From Nonomuraea guangzhouensis (GTDB taxonomy: Bacteria > Actinomycetota > Actinomycetes > Streptosporangiales > Streptosporangiaceae), in NCBI RefSeq assembly GCF_019396345.1, contig NZ_JAHKRM010000020.1, positions 124,001 through 188,000 on the forward strand: a stretch of DNA of 64,000 nucleotides, in the 5' to 3' direction. Below the pieces are notes generated by a model. It was not told where the DNA came from. It was given only the letters and a program-made list of their open reading frames with translations, and did not search any database. A program made the translations under genes and the position numbers. Each line of letters starts with the position of its first letter. The stretch's first letter is position 1. This document shows, piece after piece, positions 54,080 through 62,300 of the stretch.

Positions 54080-55471
54080 TCATGTCCGGTAGACGGTGAC
54101 TCCGTCCAGGTCCTCCTTGGACAGGCGGCGCATGAGGTACAGGCCCTCCAGGGCGAACTCCAGCGCGGCCGCCGCGTGTCCCGGCGACTCCTCGCCCGCG
54201 CCCATGCTCAGCCGCGACATGACCTTCGCCAGCCCGCTGACCGGGCCGATGCGGCGCAGCAGCTCGGCGGCCGGGATCAGCTCGCCGGACTCCACCTGGT
54301 TGCCCTCGGCGAACTTGTCCGTCAGCGGCGACAGGTCCATCCCGCCCAACCGGCTCCTGAACGTCTCGGCTGTGGCCCGGCGGAGCAGGTGGGCGAGGAT
54401 CTCGGTCTCCCTGCCCTCCTCGCTGACCTCGAACTCCACCTTGCCGCGCAGGCTGTGGACGACGCTGGCCAGGTCGCAGACCCGGGCGACGGCCTGCTCC
54501 TCGCCGGCGATCGCCGCCCTGCGCACGGCGGAGGCCATGGCGGTCTCGGCGGCCGCGATCGAGAACCGCGCCGACACGCCCGAGCGGGCGTCGACCGCCG
54601 TGGACTCGCGGACCAGGCGGGTGAACCGGGCGATCACTTCGACCAGGTGCTCGGGGATGTCGGCCCCGATGTCCGGCATGGACTCCTGGCGGATGAGCAC
54701 CAGCTCGTCCTCGACCGTCAGCGGGTAGTGGGTGCGGATCTCGGCGCCGAAGCGGTCCTTCAGCGGGGTGATGATCCGGCCCCTGTTGGTGTAGTCCTCG
54801 GGGTTGGCGCTGGCGATGAGCAGGATGTCGAGCGGCAGGCGCAGGTTGTAGCCGCGCACCTGGATGTCGCGCTCCTCCAGCACGTTGAGCAGCGACACCT
54901 GGATGCGCTCGGCCAGGTCGGGCAGCTCGTTGACCGAGAACACGCCCCGGTTGGTGCGCGGCACCAGCCCGTAGTGGACGGTCTCCGGGTCGCCGAGCGT
55001 CCGGCCTTCGGCGATCTTGATCGGGTCGACGTCGCCGATCAGGTCGCCGACGGAGGTGTCGGGCGTCGCGAGCTTCTCGCCGTAGCGCTCGTCGCGATGC
55101 TTCCACGCCACGGGCAGCTCGTCGCCCAGCTCCCGGGCGAGCGCGAGGCAGCGCGTACAGGCCGGGGCGTACGGATGGTCGTTGATCTCGCACCCGTCGA
55201 CCACCGGAGTCCACTCGTCGAGCAGACCGGTGACGGTGCGGATGAGTCGGGTCTTGCCCTGGCCCCGCTCACCGAGCAGGACGAGGTCGTGCCCGGCGAG
55301 TAGCGCCCGCTCCAAATGGGGCAGGACGGAGTCGTCGAAGCCCACGATGCCTGGAAAACGGGGCTCACCTGCTCGCAGCTTGGCCAGCAGATTTTCGCGG
55401 ACCTCTGCTTTCACCGTGCGATGAACGTGACCGCTCTCTCGCAGCTCGCGGAGATTTAGAGGCTGATGCAC
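54080..55471 (-). CDS. MoxR-type AAA+ ATPase
   Basis: The 463-residue ATPase has Walker A LLGERGQGKTRLIRTV (about 64-79), a VFSVNELPDL sensor/Walker B region and IASANPEDYTNRGRIITPLKDRF, as in magnesium-chelatase subunit I and MoxR proteins. The CTRCLALARELGD segment holds two cysteines. It likely acts with the VWA protein encoded downstream. GTG 55471 has TAGTCT (55479-55484, reverse strand) seven bases upstream and no ribosome-binding site, indicating a leaderless transcript. The FIST gene is divergent. Confidence 0.88.
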   Translation of the reverse strand: MHQPLNLRELRESGHVHRTVKAEVRENLLAKLRAGEPRFPGIVGFDDSVLPHLERALLAGHDLVLLGERGQGKTRLIRTVTGLLDEWTPVVDGCEINDHPYAPACTRCLALARELGDELPVAWKHRDERYGEKLATPDTSVGDLIGDVDPIKIAEGRTLGDPETVHYGLVPRTNRGVFSVNELPDLAERIQVSLLNVLEERDIQVRGYNLRLPLDILLIASANPEDYTNRGRIITPLKDRFGAEIRTHYPLTVEDELVLIRQESMPDIGADIPEHLVEVIARFTRLVRESTAVDARSGVSARFSIAAAETAMASAVRRAAIAGEEQAVARVCDLASVVHSLRGKVEFEVSEEGRETEILAHLLRRATAETFRSRLGGMDLSPLTDKFAEGNQVESGELIPAAELLRRIGPVSGLAKVMSRLSMGAGEESPGHAAAALEFALEGLYLMRRLSKEDLDGVTVYRT

Positions 55472-55478
55472 GGGATCG

Positions 55479-55484
55479 AGACTA
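55479..55484 (-). promoter_or_regulatory. Probable -10 box of the leaderless MoxR gene
   Basis: TAGTCT on the reverse strand, with exactly seven bases to the GTG start. No clear -35 match. Confidence 0.4.
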
Positions 55485-55633
55485 CGTCCCTTGGGACCAC
55501 TGCGGCAGACAGTTTCCCATCTGGCGGAGATTTCGGATCTTGACTATTGCGTGACGGTTCGTGCGCGTGCTTGTTCCTTTAATGGGGAGAATCCGTTCCT
55601 AGGGAACTTCGACCCGCCGAGGAGGCGAGATCT

Positions 55634-56827
55634 GTGGCTGTGATGACGAGCCGTTTCGCCGACGGCCTCGCCGTGGGGTCCGACCTGGTGGAGGCCGCGG
55701 AGCGTGCTGTCGGTCAGGCCCTGTCGAGGCTCAGCGGCGAGGCGGATCTGGTGTGCTTCTTCATCTGCGGCGACGACCCCGACGACGTCGCCAGGGCGGG
55801 GGAGCGCGCGATGAGGCTGGCCCCCGAGGCCCACGTGATCGGCTGCAGCGCCACCGGCGTGATCGGTGACGGGCAGGGGGTCGAGCTGACGTCCGCCGTG
55901 AGCGCGTGGGCGGCCACGCTGGACGGGGCCGAGCTGACCACGTTCGCGCTGGAGACGCTGACCGCCGAGGACCGGTTCGTGGTGGTGGGACTGCCCGAGC
56001 GGACGTCGGACGACCACGTGGCGATCCTGCTGGCGGACCCGTACACCTTCCCCACGGACGCGTTCGTGGAGCGTTCGGCGGACGTGCTGGGCAACCTGCC
56101 GTTGATCGGCGGGCTGGCCAACGGGATACGGGGCCGCGGCTCCGTGCGGCTCTTCGCTGACGGCGAGATCTACACCGAGGGCGCCATCGGCGTGCTGCTC
56201 AGCGGCGCGGTGCAGGTCAGCACGGTGGTCAGCCAGGGCTGTCGGCCGATCGGCCCGACCATGGTCGTCACCCGCTCCGAGGACAACCTGCTGCTGGAGC
56301 TGGCCGGCCAGCCGGCCCTGGCCCGGCTGGAGGACATCGTCAGCGAGCTCGACGAGGACGACCGCGAGCTGGTCGCGGCCGGCCTGCAGATCGGCGTGGC
56401 CATGGACGAGTACGCCGAACGGCACGAACGGGGCGACTTCCTCATCAGAGGCGTGATCGGCATCGACCCGGAACGCGAGGCCGTGGCCATCGGCGACGTC
56501 GTGGACGTCGGCAGGACCGTGCGCTTCCACGTGCGCGACGCGGCCACGGCCGACGAGGACCTCTACGACCTGCTGGACGCGCACCGGGAGGAGCTCGGCC
56601 GGATCGACGGCGCGCTGCTGTTCTCCTGCAACGGCCGGGGCTCGGCGATGTTCGGCACCGCCGACCACGATCCGGTGGCGCTGCGCGACACGCTCGGACC
56701 GATCGGGGTCGCGGGCTTCTTCGCCGCGGGCGAGGTCGGCCCGGTCGGTGGCCAGAACCACGTGCACGGCTTCACGGCGTCCGTCCTGATCTTCTCCACG
56801 CCATCGGGCGGGGCGGGCGGCTCGTGA
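55634..56827 (+). CDS. FIST-domain sensory protein
   Basis: The 397-residue protein has a FIST N domain (about 10-215: FFICGDDPDDVARAG, VIGCSATGVIGDGQGVE, LPLIGGLANGIRGRG) and a FIST C domain (about 225-380: RGVIGIDPEREAV, LLFSCNGRGSAMFG, VGFF-type GVAGFFAAGEVGPVGGQ). Such proteins are thought to bind small ligands such as amino acids and pass the signal on. No kinase or cyclase domain is attached. GTG 55634 follows CGAGGAGGCGAGATCT. Confidence 0.86.
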   Translation: MAVMTSRFADGLAVGSDLVEAAERAVGQALSRLSGEADLVCFFICGDDPDDVARAGERAMRLAPEAHVIGCSATGVIGDGQGVELTSAVSAWAATLDGAELTTFALETLTAEDRFVVVGLPERTSDDHVAILLADPYTFPTDAFVERSADVLGNLPLIGGLANGIRGRGSVRLFADGEIYTEGAIGVLLSGAVQVSTVVSQGCRPIGPTMVVTRSEDNLLLELAGQPALARLEDIVSELDEDDRELVAAGLQIGVAMDEYAERHERGDFLIRGVIGIDPEREAVAIGDVVDVGRTVRFHVRDAATADEDLYDLLDAHREELGRIDGALLFSCNGRGSAMFGTADHDPVALRDTLGPIGVAGFFAAGEVGPVGGQNHVHGFTASVLIFSTPSGGAGGS

Positions 56828-56831
56828 TCCG

Positions 56832-58247
56832 TCAGCTGGGCTTGGCCGCGGTGAAGAGCCAGGCGTTGAACAGCGACGTCAGATCCTTGCCCGAGAGCTT
56901 CTCGGCCAGCGCGATGAACTCCTCCGTGGTGACCGAGCCGTATTTGTGGTCGGCCGTCCACGTCTTCAGCAGCTTGAAGAAGGTCTCGTCGCCGATGGCC
57001 TTGCGCAGGGCGTGGAGGGTCATCCCGCCCCGGGTGTAGACCGAGTCGTTGAACAGGTCACGGGCCTGGGCGCGACCGGGGGGATATTTCCATATCGGGT
57101 CGCTCGCGGGGCGGGCGTAGAAGCCTTGGAAGAGCCGTTCGGCGGTGCTGGTGCCCTTGTGCTCGGCCCAGAGCCACTCGGCATAGGTGGCGAAGCCCTC
57201 ATTGAGCCAGAGGTCTCGCCAGCGCTTGATGCTCAGGCTGTCGCCGAACCACTGGTGGGCCAGCTCGTGCGAGATGATGCTCTGGTCGGGGGCGAAGCCG
57301 CCGTAGAGGGGCTTGGTCTGGTTCTCCAGGGCGTAGCCGGCCGAGAAGTCGTCGATCATGCCGCCGGTGGAGGAGAACGGGTAAGGCCCGAAGATCTTGC
57401 CCCAGTAGTCGGTGACCTCGCCCGACACCTTGAAGAGGTTGTCGAGCGAGCCGCGGTGCTTGGGATCGACCGCCGCGAGGTTGGGGATGCCACCCGGCGT
57501 GCTGCCCTTGCGCAGCTCGAACTTGCCGATCGTGGTCGTGGCGAGATAGCTCACCATCGGATGCCGTTCGCTCCACCGGAAGGTGGTCTTGCCGTCCGCG
57601 GTCGTGGGCTCGCCGACCTGCTCGCCGTTGGCCAGCGCGGTCACGCCCTGGGGCACGGTGATGGTGAAGTCGTAGGACGCCTTGTCGGCGGGGTGGTCGT
57701 TGGCTGGGTACCAGGTCTTGGCGCCGTTGGGCTCGCAGGCCACGAACGCGCCGTCGGGCGTCGGGATGAAGCCGAACGTGCCCAGGTTGGAGGAGTCCTT
57801 CACCGGTTGCGGCACCCCGGCGTAGGTCACCTTGACGGCGAACGCGGCCTTGTCGTCGAGCGGCGTCGCGGGCAGCACACTCAGCTCGCTGCCCTTACGC
57901 GAGAAGACGGCCTTCTCCCCGTTGACGGTGACATCGCTCACCTCGAGGCCGGATAGGTCGAGGTTGAAGCGCGCGAGCGGCTGCGTGGTCGTGGCGTTGA
58001 TCGTCGCCACGCCGTCGAGGTGCTTGCTGCTCGGCGTGTAGCCGATCACCAGGCCGTAGTGGGAGACGTCGTAGCCGCCGTTGCCGTCGAGGGGGAAGTC
58101 GGGGTCGCCGATGCCGGGCGCGCCCATGCTCGCGTTGGACTGCCGGCCGCCTGAGGACGCGGGGGCGATGGCCCCCTCGGACGGCGCGCAGGCGAGCATG
58201 CTCAGAAGCGCCATGAGCGAAGCGACCACGCGCTGGTCAAACCCCAT
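56832..58247 (-). CDS. M1-family zinc aminopeptidase lipoprotein
   Basis: The 471-residue protein has a lipoprotein signal (LMALLSMLACAPSEG, lipobox Cys), the M1 beta-saddle N-domain, the zinc site SHELAHQWFGDSLS with the third ligand in WLNEGFATYAEWLW, and GGMIDDFSAGYALENQTKP as the GxMEN-like exopeptidase segment, here ALENQ rather than GAMEN. It lacks the long C-terminal domain of PepN. Likely trims peptides outside the membrane. Confidence 0.87.
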   Translation of the reverse strand: MGFDQRVVASLMALLSMLACAPSEGAIAPASSGGRQSNASMGAPGIGDPDFPLDGNGGYDVSHYGLVIGYTPSSKHLDGVATINATTTQPLARFNLDLSGLEVSDVTVNGEKAVFSRKGSELSVLPATPLDDKAAFAVKVTYAGVPQPVKDSSNLGTFGFIPTPDGAFVACEPNGAKTWYPANDHPADKASYDFTITVPQGVTALANGEQVGEPTTADGKTTFRWSERHPMVSYLATTTIGKFELRKGSTPGGIPNLAAVDPKHRGSLDNLFKVSGEVTDYWGKIFGPYPFSSTGGMIDDFSAGYALENQTKPLYGGFAPDQSIISHELAHQWFGDSLSIKRWRDLWLNEGFATYAEWLWAEHKGTSTAERLFQGFYARPASDPIWKYPPGRAQARDLFNDSVYTRGGMTLHALRKAIGDETFFKLLKTWTADHKYGSVTTEEFIALAEKLSGKDLTSLFNAWLFTAAKPS

Positions 58248-58387
58248 AGGCTGCGCTCTCCCCTTCGCTAAGTGACCGGAATTCTACGCGGAGTCAGGCT
58301 TCGACGACGACTGCTTCGCGGCTTCGTCGGGCAAAGCCTGCTCGCGGGGTCAGCATCCAGCCTAGGTCGAGGAGGTGTGTGCGCGAG

Positions 58388-59497
58388 CTAAAGGTTGCCT
58401 CTTCGCTCCTGCTCCCGTTCGATCGCCTCGAACAGCGCCTTGAAGTTGCCCTTGCCGAACCCGAGCGAGCCGTGCCGCTCGATGAGTTCGAAGAAGACGG
58501 TGGGCCGGTCCTGCACCGGCTTGGTGAAGATCTGCAGCAGGTAACCGTCCTCGTCCCGGTCGACCAGGATCCCGCGCTTCTTGAGCTCCTCGATCGGCGC
58601 TCTGATCTTCCCGATACGGCTCCGCAGCTCGGGGTCGTCGTAGTAGGAGTCGGGCGTGACGAGGAAGCTCACGCCGGCCGCGCGCATGTGGTCGACCGTG
58701 GTCAGGATGTCGTTGGTGGCCAGCGCGACGTGCTGCACGCCCGGCCCGCGGTAGAAGTCCAGATACTCGTCGATCTGCGACTTCTTACGGCTCACGGCCG
58801 GCTCGTTCAGCGGGAACTTCACCTTGCGGGTCCCGTCGGCCACGACCTTGGACATCAGCGCCGAATACTCGGTGGCGATGTCGTCGCCGACGAACTCCGC
58901 CATGTTGGTGAAACCCATCACGTTCTTGTAGAACTCCACCCACTCGTCCATCCGGCCCAGCTCGACGTTGCCCACACAGTGGTCGATCGCCTGGAACAGC
59001 CGCCCGGTCCTGGTCGCGGGCGGGGCGACGAGCGGCTCTGCGGGCACGTAGCCGGGCAGGTAGGCGCCGCTGTAGTTGGACCTGTCGACGAGCGTGTGCC
59101 GCGTCTCCCCGTAGGTGGCGATCGCCGCGAGCACCACCTTGCCCCGCTCGTCCTCCAGCGTGTACGGCTCCACCAGCCCGCGCGCCCCGTGCCCGACGGC
59201 GTGCCGGTAGGCGCCTTCCACGTCCGGCACCTCGATGGCCAGGTCGATCACCCCGTCACCGTGCTCGGCGACGTGCCCGGCCAGGTCGGTCCCCGGCCGG
59301 ATCGAGGCCCTGAACTCGAACCTGGCGCCCCCCGAGGTCAGCACGTAGGCCACCTCGTCGCGGCTGCCGTTCTCCGGCCCGCGATAGGCCGTCAGCCGCA
59401 TGCCGAACGCGGTCGAGTAGTAGTGAGCCGCCTGCCGGGCGTTGCCCACGGCGAACACCACGGCGTCCATCCCGTTAACCGGAAAAACATCGCTCAT
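58388..59497 (-). CDS. hppD: 4-hydroxyphenylpyruvate dioxygenase
   Basis: Fe(II) enzyme turning 4-hydroxyphenylpyruvate into homogentisate in tyrosine breakdown. The 369-residue protein has the two vicinal-oxygen-chelate halves and the iron ligands in QAIDHCVGNVE, VQHVALATNDI and VFFELIERHG. FKALFEAIEREQERRGNL is the usual end. ATG 59497 begins MSDVFPVNGMDAVVF. The divergent Lrp-type regulator is a classic neighbour in actinomycetes and likely controls it. Confidence 0.95.
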   Translation of the reverse strand: MSDVFPVNGMDAVVFAVGNARQAAHYYSTAFGMRLTAYRGPENGSRDEVAYVLTSGGARFEFRASIRPGTDLAGHVAEHGDGVIDLAIEVPDVEGAYRHAVGHGARGLVEPYTLEDERGKVVLAAIATYGETRHTLVDRSNYSGAYLPGYVPAEPLVAPPATRTGRLFQAIDHCVGNVELGRMDEWVEFYKNVMGFTNMAEFVGDDIATEYSALMSKVVADGTRKVKFPLNEPAVSRKKSQIDEYLDFYRGPGVQHVALATNDILTTVDHMRAAGVSFLVTPDSYYDDPELRSRIGKIRAPIEELKKRGILVDRDEDGYLLQIFTKPVQDRPTVFFELIERHGSLGFGKGNFKALFEAIEREQERRGNL

Positions 59498-59600
59498 AGC
59501 ACCAATCCTCGGATTTAACCGAAGAGTTGTGCAACAGAAGCTTTATAGACTGGACAATCTGTATAGCCATCACTGCGAATGATCGGGAGATCTGTACACC
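59498..59600. promoter_or_regulatory. AT-rich divergent control region of hppD and the Lrp gene
   Basis: 103 bases holding GTTGTGCAAC (59526-59535, a near palindrome) and TATAGACTGGACAATCTGTATA (59544-59565, arms partly symmetric). Both lie where Lrp/AsnC dimers usually bind. -10-like TATAAA (reverse) and TATAGC (forward) are present but -35 boxes are weak. Confidence 0.5.
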
Positions 59601-60080
59601 ATGACGATCGACCAACTGGACGCCCGGCTGATCGCGCTGCTGGCCGCCGAGCCGCGGCTGGGCGTGTTGGAGTGCTCGCGCCGGCTCGGCGTGGCCCGCG
59701 GCACCGTGCAGGCCCGGCTCGACCGGCTGATCGACAGGGGGGTGATCACCGGGTTCGGGCCCGACGTGTCGCCCGAGGCGCTCGGCTACGACGTCACCGC
59801 GTTCGTGACGATGGAGATCAGGCAGGTCGCCGGCCACGACCCGGTGGCGCACCGGCTGGCCCACATTCCCGAGGTCCTGGAGGTCCACACGATCACGGGC
59901 GGCAGTGACCTGCTCTGCCGGGTGGTGGCGCGGACGAACGCCGATCTGCAGCGGGTGATCGATCGGATCGTCGAGGTTCAGGGGGTTCTCAGGACTTCTT
60001 CAATCATCGCCCTCGACACTCCTGTTCCATACCGCGTATTGCCATTGGTGGCGAATGTTCCGCAGCGTGTTACGCGCTAG
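59601..60080 (+). CDS. Lrp/AsnC-family transcriptional regulator
   Basis: The 159-residue protein has an N-terminal winged helix (DQLDARLIALLAAEPRLGVLECSRRLGVARGTVQARLDRL) and a C-terminal ligand-binding RAM domain (FVTMEIRQVAGHD, VLEVHTITGGSDLLCRVVARTNADLQ). The conserved G-x-xD of the ligand site is present as TGGSDLL. It is divergent from hppD, so tyrosine or a related compound is a likely effector, by inference. ATG 59601 begins MTIDQLDARL, the normal start. Confidence 0.9.
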   Translation: MTIDQLDARLIALLAAEPRLGVLECSRRLGVARGTVQARLDRLIDRGVITGFGPDVSPEALGYDVTAFVTMEIRQVAGHDPVAHRLAHIPEVLEVHTITGGSDLLCRVVARTNADLQRVIDRIVEVQGVLRTSSIIALDTPVPYRVLPLVANVPQRVTR

Positions 60081-60206
60081 TCGTACTATCGCGGGAGGGG
60101 ATGAGGCACCGGTATCGATCGCTTAGCCTTGACATTCTCCCAGCTGACGGGGGTTTGGCCGGGATGTGATCGGGGGTTGCGGGTGCGGACTGGTGGTGAA
60201 AAGGGC

Positions 60207-62300
60207 ATGCGGAAGCGCCGGATTCTTCGACGCCTTTTGATCGTCTTCGGCGCCGGGATCGTCCTGGCCATCGGCCTGTTCGCCGTCGCGTGGGCGATGA
60301 CCCCGATCCCCGACAGCACCCAGAAGGACGCCACGGCCCAGGGGTCGGTGATCTACTACCGCGACGGCAAGACCGTGCTCGCGAAGAAGGGCATCGACCG
60401 CAGGACCGTCCCACTGGACAAGGTGCCCCAGCACGTACGCGACGCGGTGATAGCGGCCGAGAACCGCTCGTTCTACGAGGACGGCGGTGTGTCCGTCAAG
60501 GGCACCGCGCGGGCCGTGTGGTCCACCGTCTCCGGGCAGCAGCTCCAGGGCGGCTCGACGATCACCCAGCAGCTGGTCCGCAACTACTACAGCGGCCTCA
60601 GCCAGGAGCGGTCCATCGCCCGCAAGTTCAAGGAGATCATGATCTCCATCAAGGTCGACCAGTCCAAGTCCAAGGACTGGGTCCTTGAGCAGTACCTCAA
60701 CACGATCTACTTCGGCCGTGGCGCCAACGGTGTCCAGGCGGCCGCGCAGGCGTACTTCGGCAAGAACGTCGAGAAGCTGAGCGTGGCCGAGGGCGCCTAC
60801 CTGGCCGCGGTGATCCAGCAGCCCAGCCGTTTCGCCGACCCCAAGGGCGCCGACCTCGACGCCGCCAAGGCCCGCTGGCAGGCCGTGATCGACGCCATGC
60901 GCCAGACCGGCTCGCTGACCGCCGAGCAGGCCGCCGCCCAGACGTTCCCGGCGCTCAAGGCGCCGAAGCGGCCGTTCGAGCTCAAGGGCCAGGCCCAGTA
61001 CATGCTCGACCAGGTCACCGCCGAGCTCAACCGGCGTGGTTACACCGACGAGGACATCAACGGCGGCGGGCTCAGGGTCGTCACGACGTTCGACAAGAAG
61101 CTCATGACGGCGGCCGAGAACGCGGTCAAGAACACGCTGCCAGAGGCGACGCCCAAGAAGGTGCGCACCGGGCTGGCCGCCGTCGACCCGGTCACCGGCG
61201 AGGTCGTCGCCTTCTACGGCGGCCGTCCCGACCGCTCCGAGTACGACAACGCCTTCTCGGCCAAGGTGATGGCCGGCTCCACCTTCAAGCCGTACACGCT
61301 GGCCGCCGCGCTCAACAACGGCTTCGAGCTGTCCACCCGGGTCAACGGCAACTCGCCGATGCGCGTGGCCTCGGCCGCCAAGCCCATCCCGAACGACAGC
61401 GACCGCTCCTACGGCGAGATCAACCTGATCAGCGCCACCCAGAACTCCGTCAACACCGCGTTCGTCGACCTCGGCCAGAAGGTCGGCCTCGACAAGGTGG
61501 CCGCCACCGCGGAGGCGGCCGGCATCCCGGAGGCGCAGCTCAAGCAGCACGAGTCGGCCGCCACTTTCCCGCTCGGCGTCGCCTCGGTGAGCGCCGTGCA
61601 GAACGCCTCCGGCTTCTCCACCTTCGCCAACGGCGGCGTCCACATGGAGGCGCACGTCGTGAAGTCGGTGGCCCGCCCCAACAGCAAGAAGGTCGTGGTC
61701 GATCCCACGTCGACCCAGGTGGTCAGCGAGCAGGCCGCCGCCGACACCACGTACGCCATGCAGCAGGTCGTCAAGTACGGCACGGGCACCGCGGCCAGGC
61801 TGTACGACCGTCCGGTGGCCGGCAAGACCGGCACCACGGACAGCTCCAAGGCGGTCTGGTTCAACGGCTTCACGCCGCAGCTCGCCGTCGCGGTCGACAT
61901 GTTCCGCGACGACAACAAGCCGGTCGAGATCCCCGGCTACGGGGTGCAGTTCGGTGGGCAGCTGCCCGCGCAGGTCTGGCGGGCGTTCATGACCGAGGCC
62001 ATGGCGAACAAGCCCGTCATGGAGTTCCCCGAGCCGTCCGACTACGGCTACGGCTCCGAATGGGGCCGGCCCGACGAGCGGCAGGACACACCGCAGGACA
62101 CGCCGCAGACGCAGCAGTCCGACCCGTGGGCCACGCCTACCCCTGACGCCTCCGAGCCGTCGGTCACGGAGGCGCCCACCACGCAGGAGCCCGAGACCCA
62201 GGATCCGCCGCAGCAGAACGACACGGGCCAGCCCACCGGCGACCCGGCCGTTCCCACGGCCGGGCCCGACGACACCGGCGGCCGGTCACCGGCCGGCTAG
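60207..62300 (+). CDS. Class A penicillin-binding protein (transglycosylase/transpeptidase)
   Basis: Bifunctional peptidoglycan synthase. The 697-residue protein has one membrane helix (LLIVFGAGIVLAIGLFAVAWAM), a GT51 domain with AAENRSFYEDGGVS and QGGSTITQQLVRNYYSG, and a transpeptidase domain with GSTFK (SxxK nucleophile), TQNSVN (SxN) and AGKTGTTD (KTG). The tail is a Pro/Thr/Gln-rich disordered region with PQDTPQ repeats. ATG 60207 follows GTGAAAAGGGC; earlier in-frame starts add low-similarity sequence. The stop overlaps the convergent gene by 15 bases. Confidence 0.94.
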   Translation: MRKRRILRRLLIVFGAGIVLAIGLFAVAWAMTPIPDSTQKDATAQGSVIYYRDGKTVLAKKGIDRRTVPLDKVPQHVRDAVIAAENRSFYEDGGVSVKGTARAVWSTVSGQQLQGGSTITQQLVRNYYSGLSQERSIARKFKEIMISIKVDQSKSKDWVLEQYLNTIYFGRGANGVQAAAQAYFGKNVEKLSVAEGAYLAAVIQQPSRFADPKGADLDAAKARWQAVIDAMRQTGSLTAEQAAAQTFPALKAPKRPFELKGQAQYMLDQVTAELNRRGYTDEDINGGGLRVVTTFDKKLMTAAENAVKNTLPEATPKKVRTGLAAVDPVTGEVVAFYGGRPDRSEYDNAFSAKVMAGSTFKPYTLAAALNNGFELSTRVNGNSPMRVASAAKPIPNDSDRSYGEINLISATQNSVNTAFVDLGQKVGLDKVAATAEAAGIPEAQLKQHESAATFPLGVASVSAVQNASGFSTFANGGVHMEAHVVKSVARPNSKKVVVDPTSTQVVSEQAAADTTYAMQQVVKYGTGTAARLYDRPVAGKTGTTDSSKAVWFNGFTPQLAVAVDMFRDDNKPVEIPGYGVQFGGQLPAQVWRAFMTEAMANKPVMEFPEPSDYGYGSEWGRPDERQDTPQDTPQTQQSDPWATPTPDASEPSVTEAPTTQEPETQDPPQQNDTGQPTGDPAVPTAGPDDTGGRSPAG

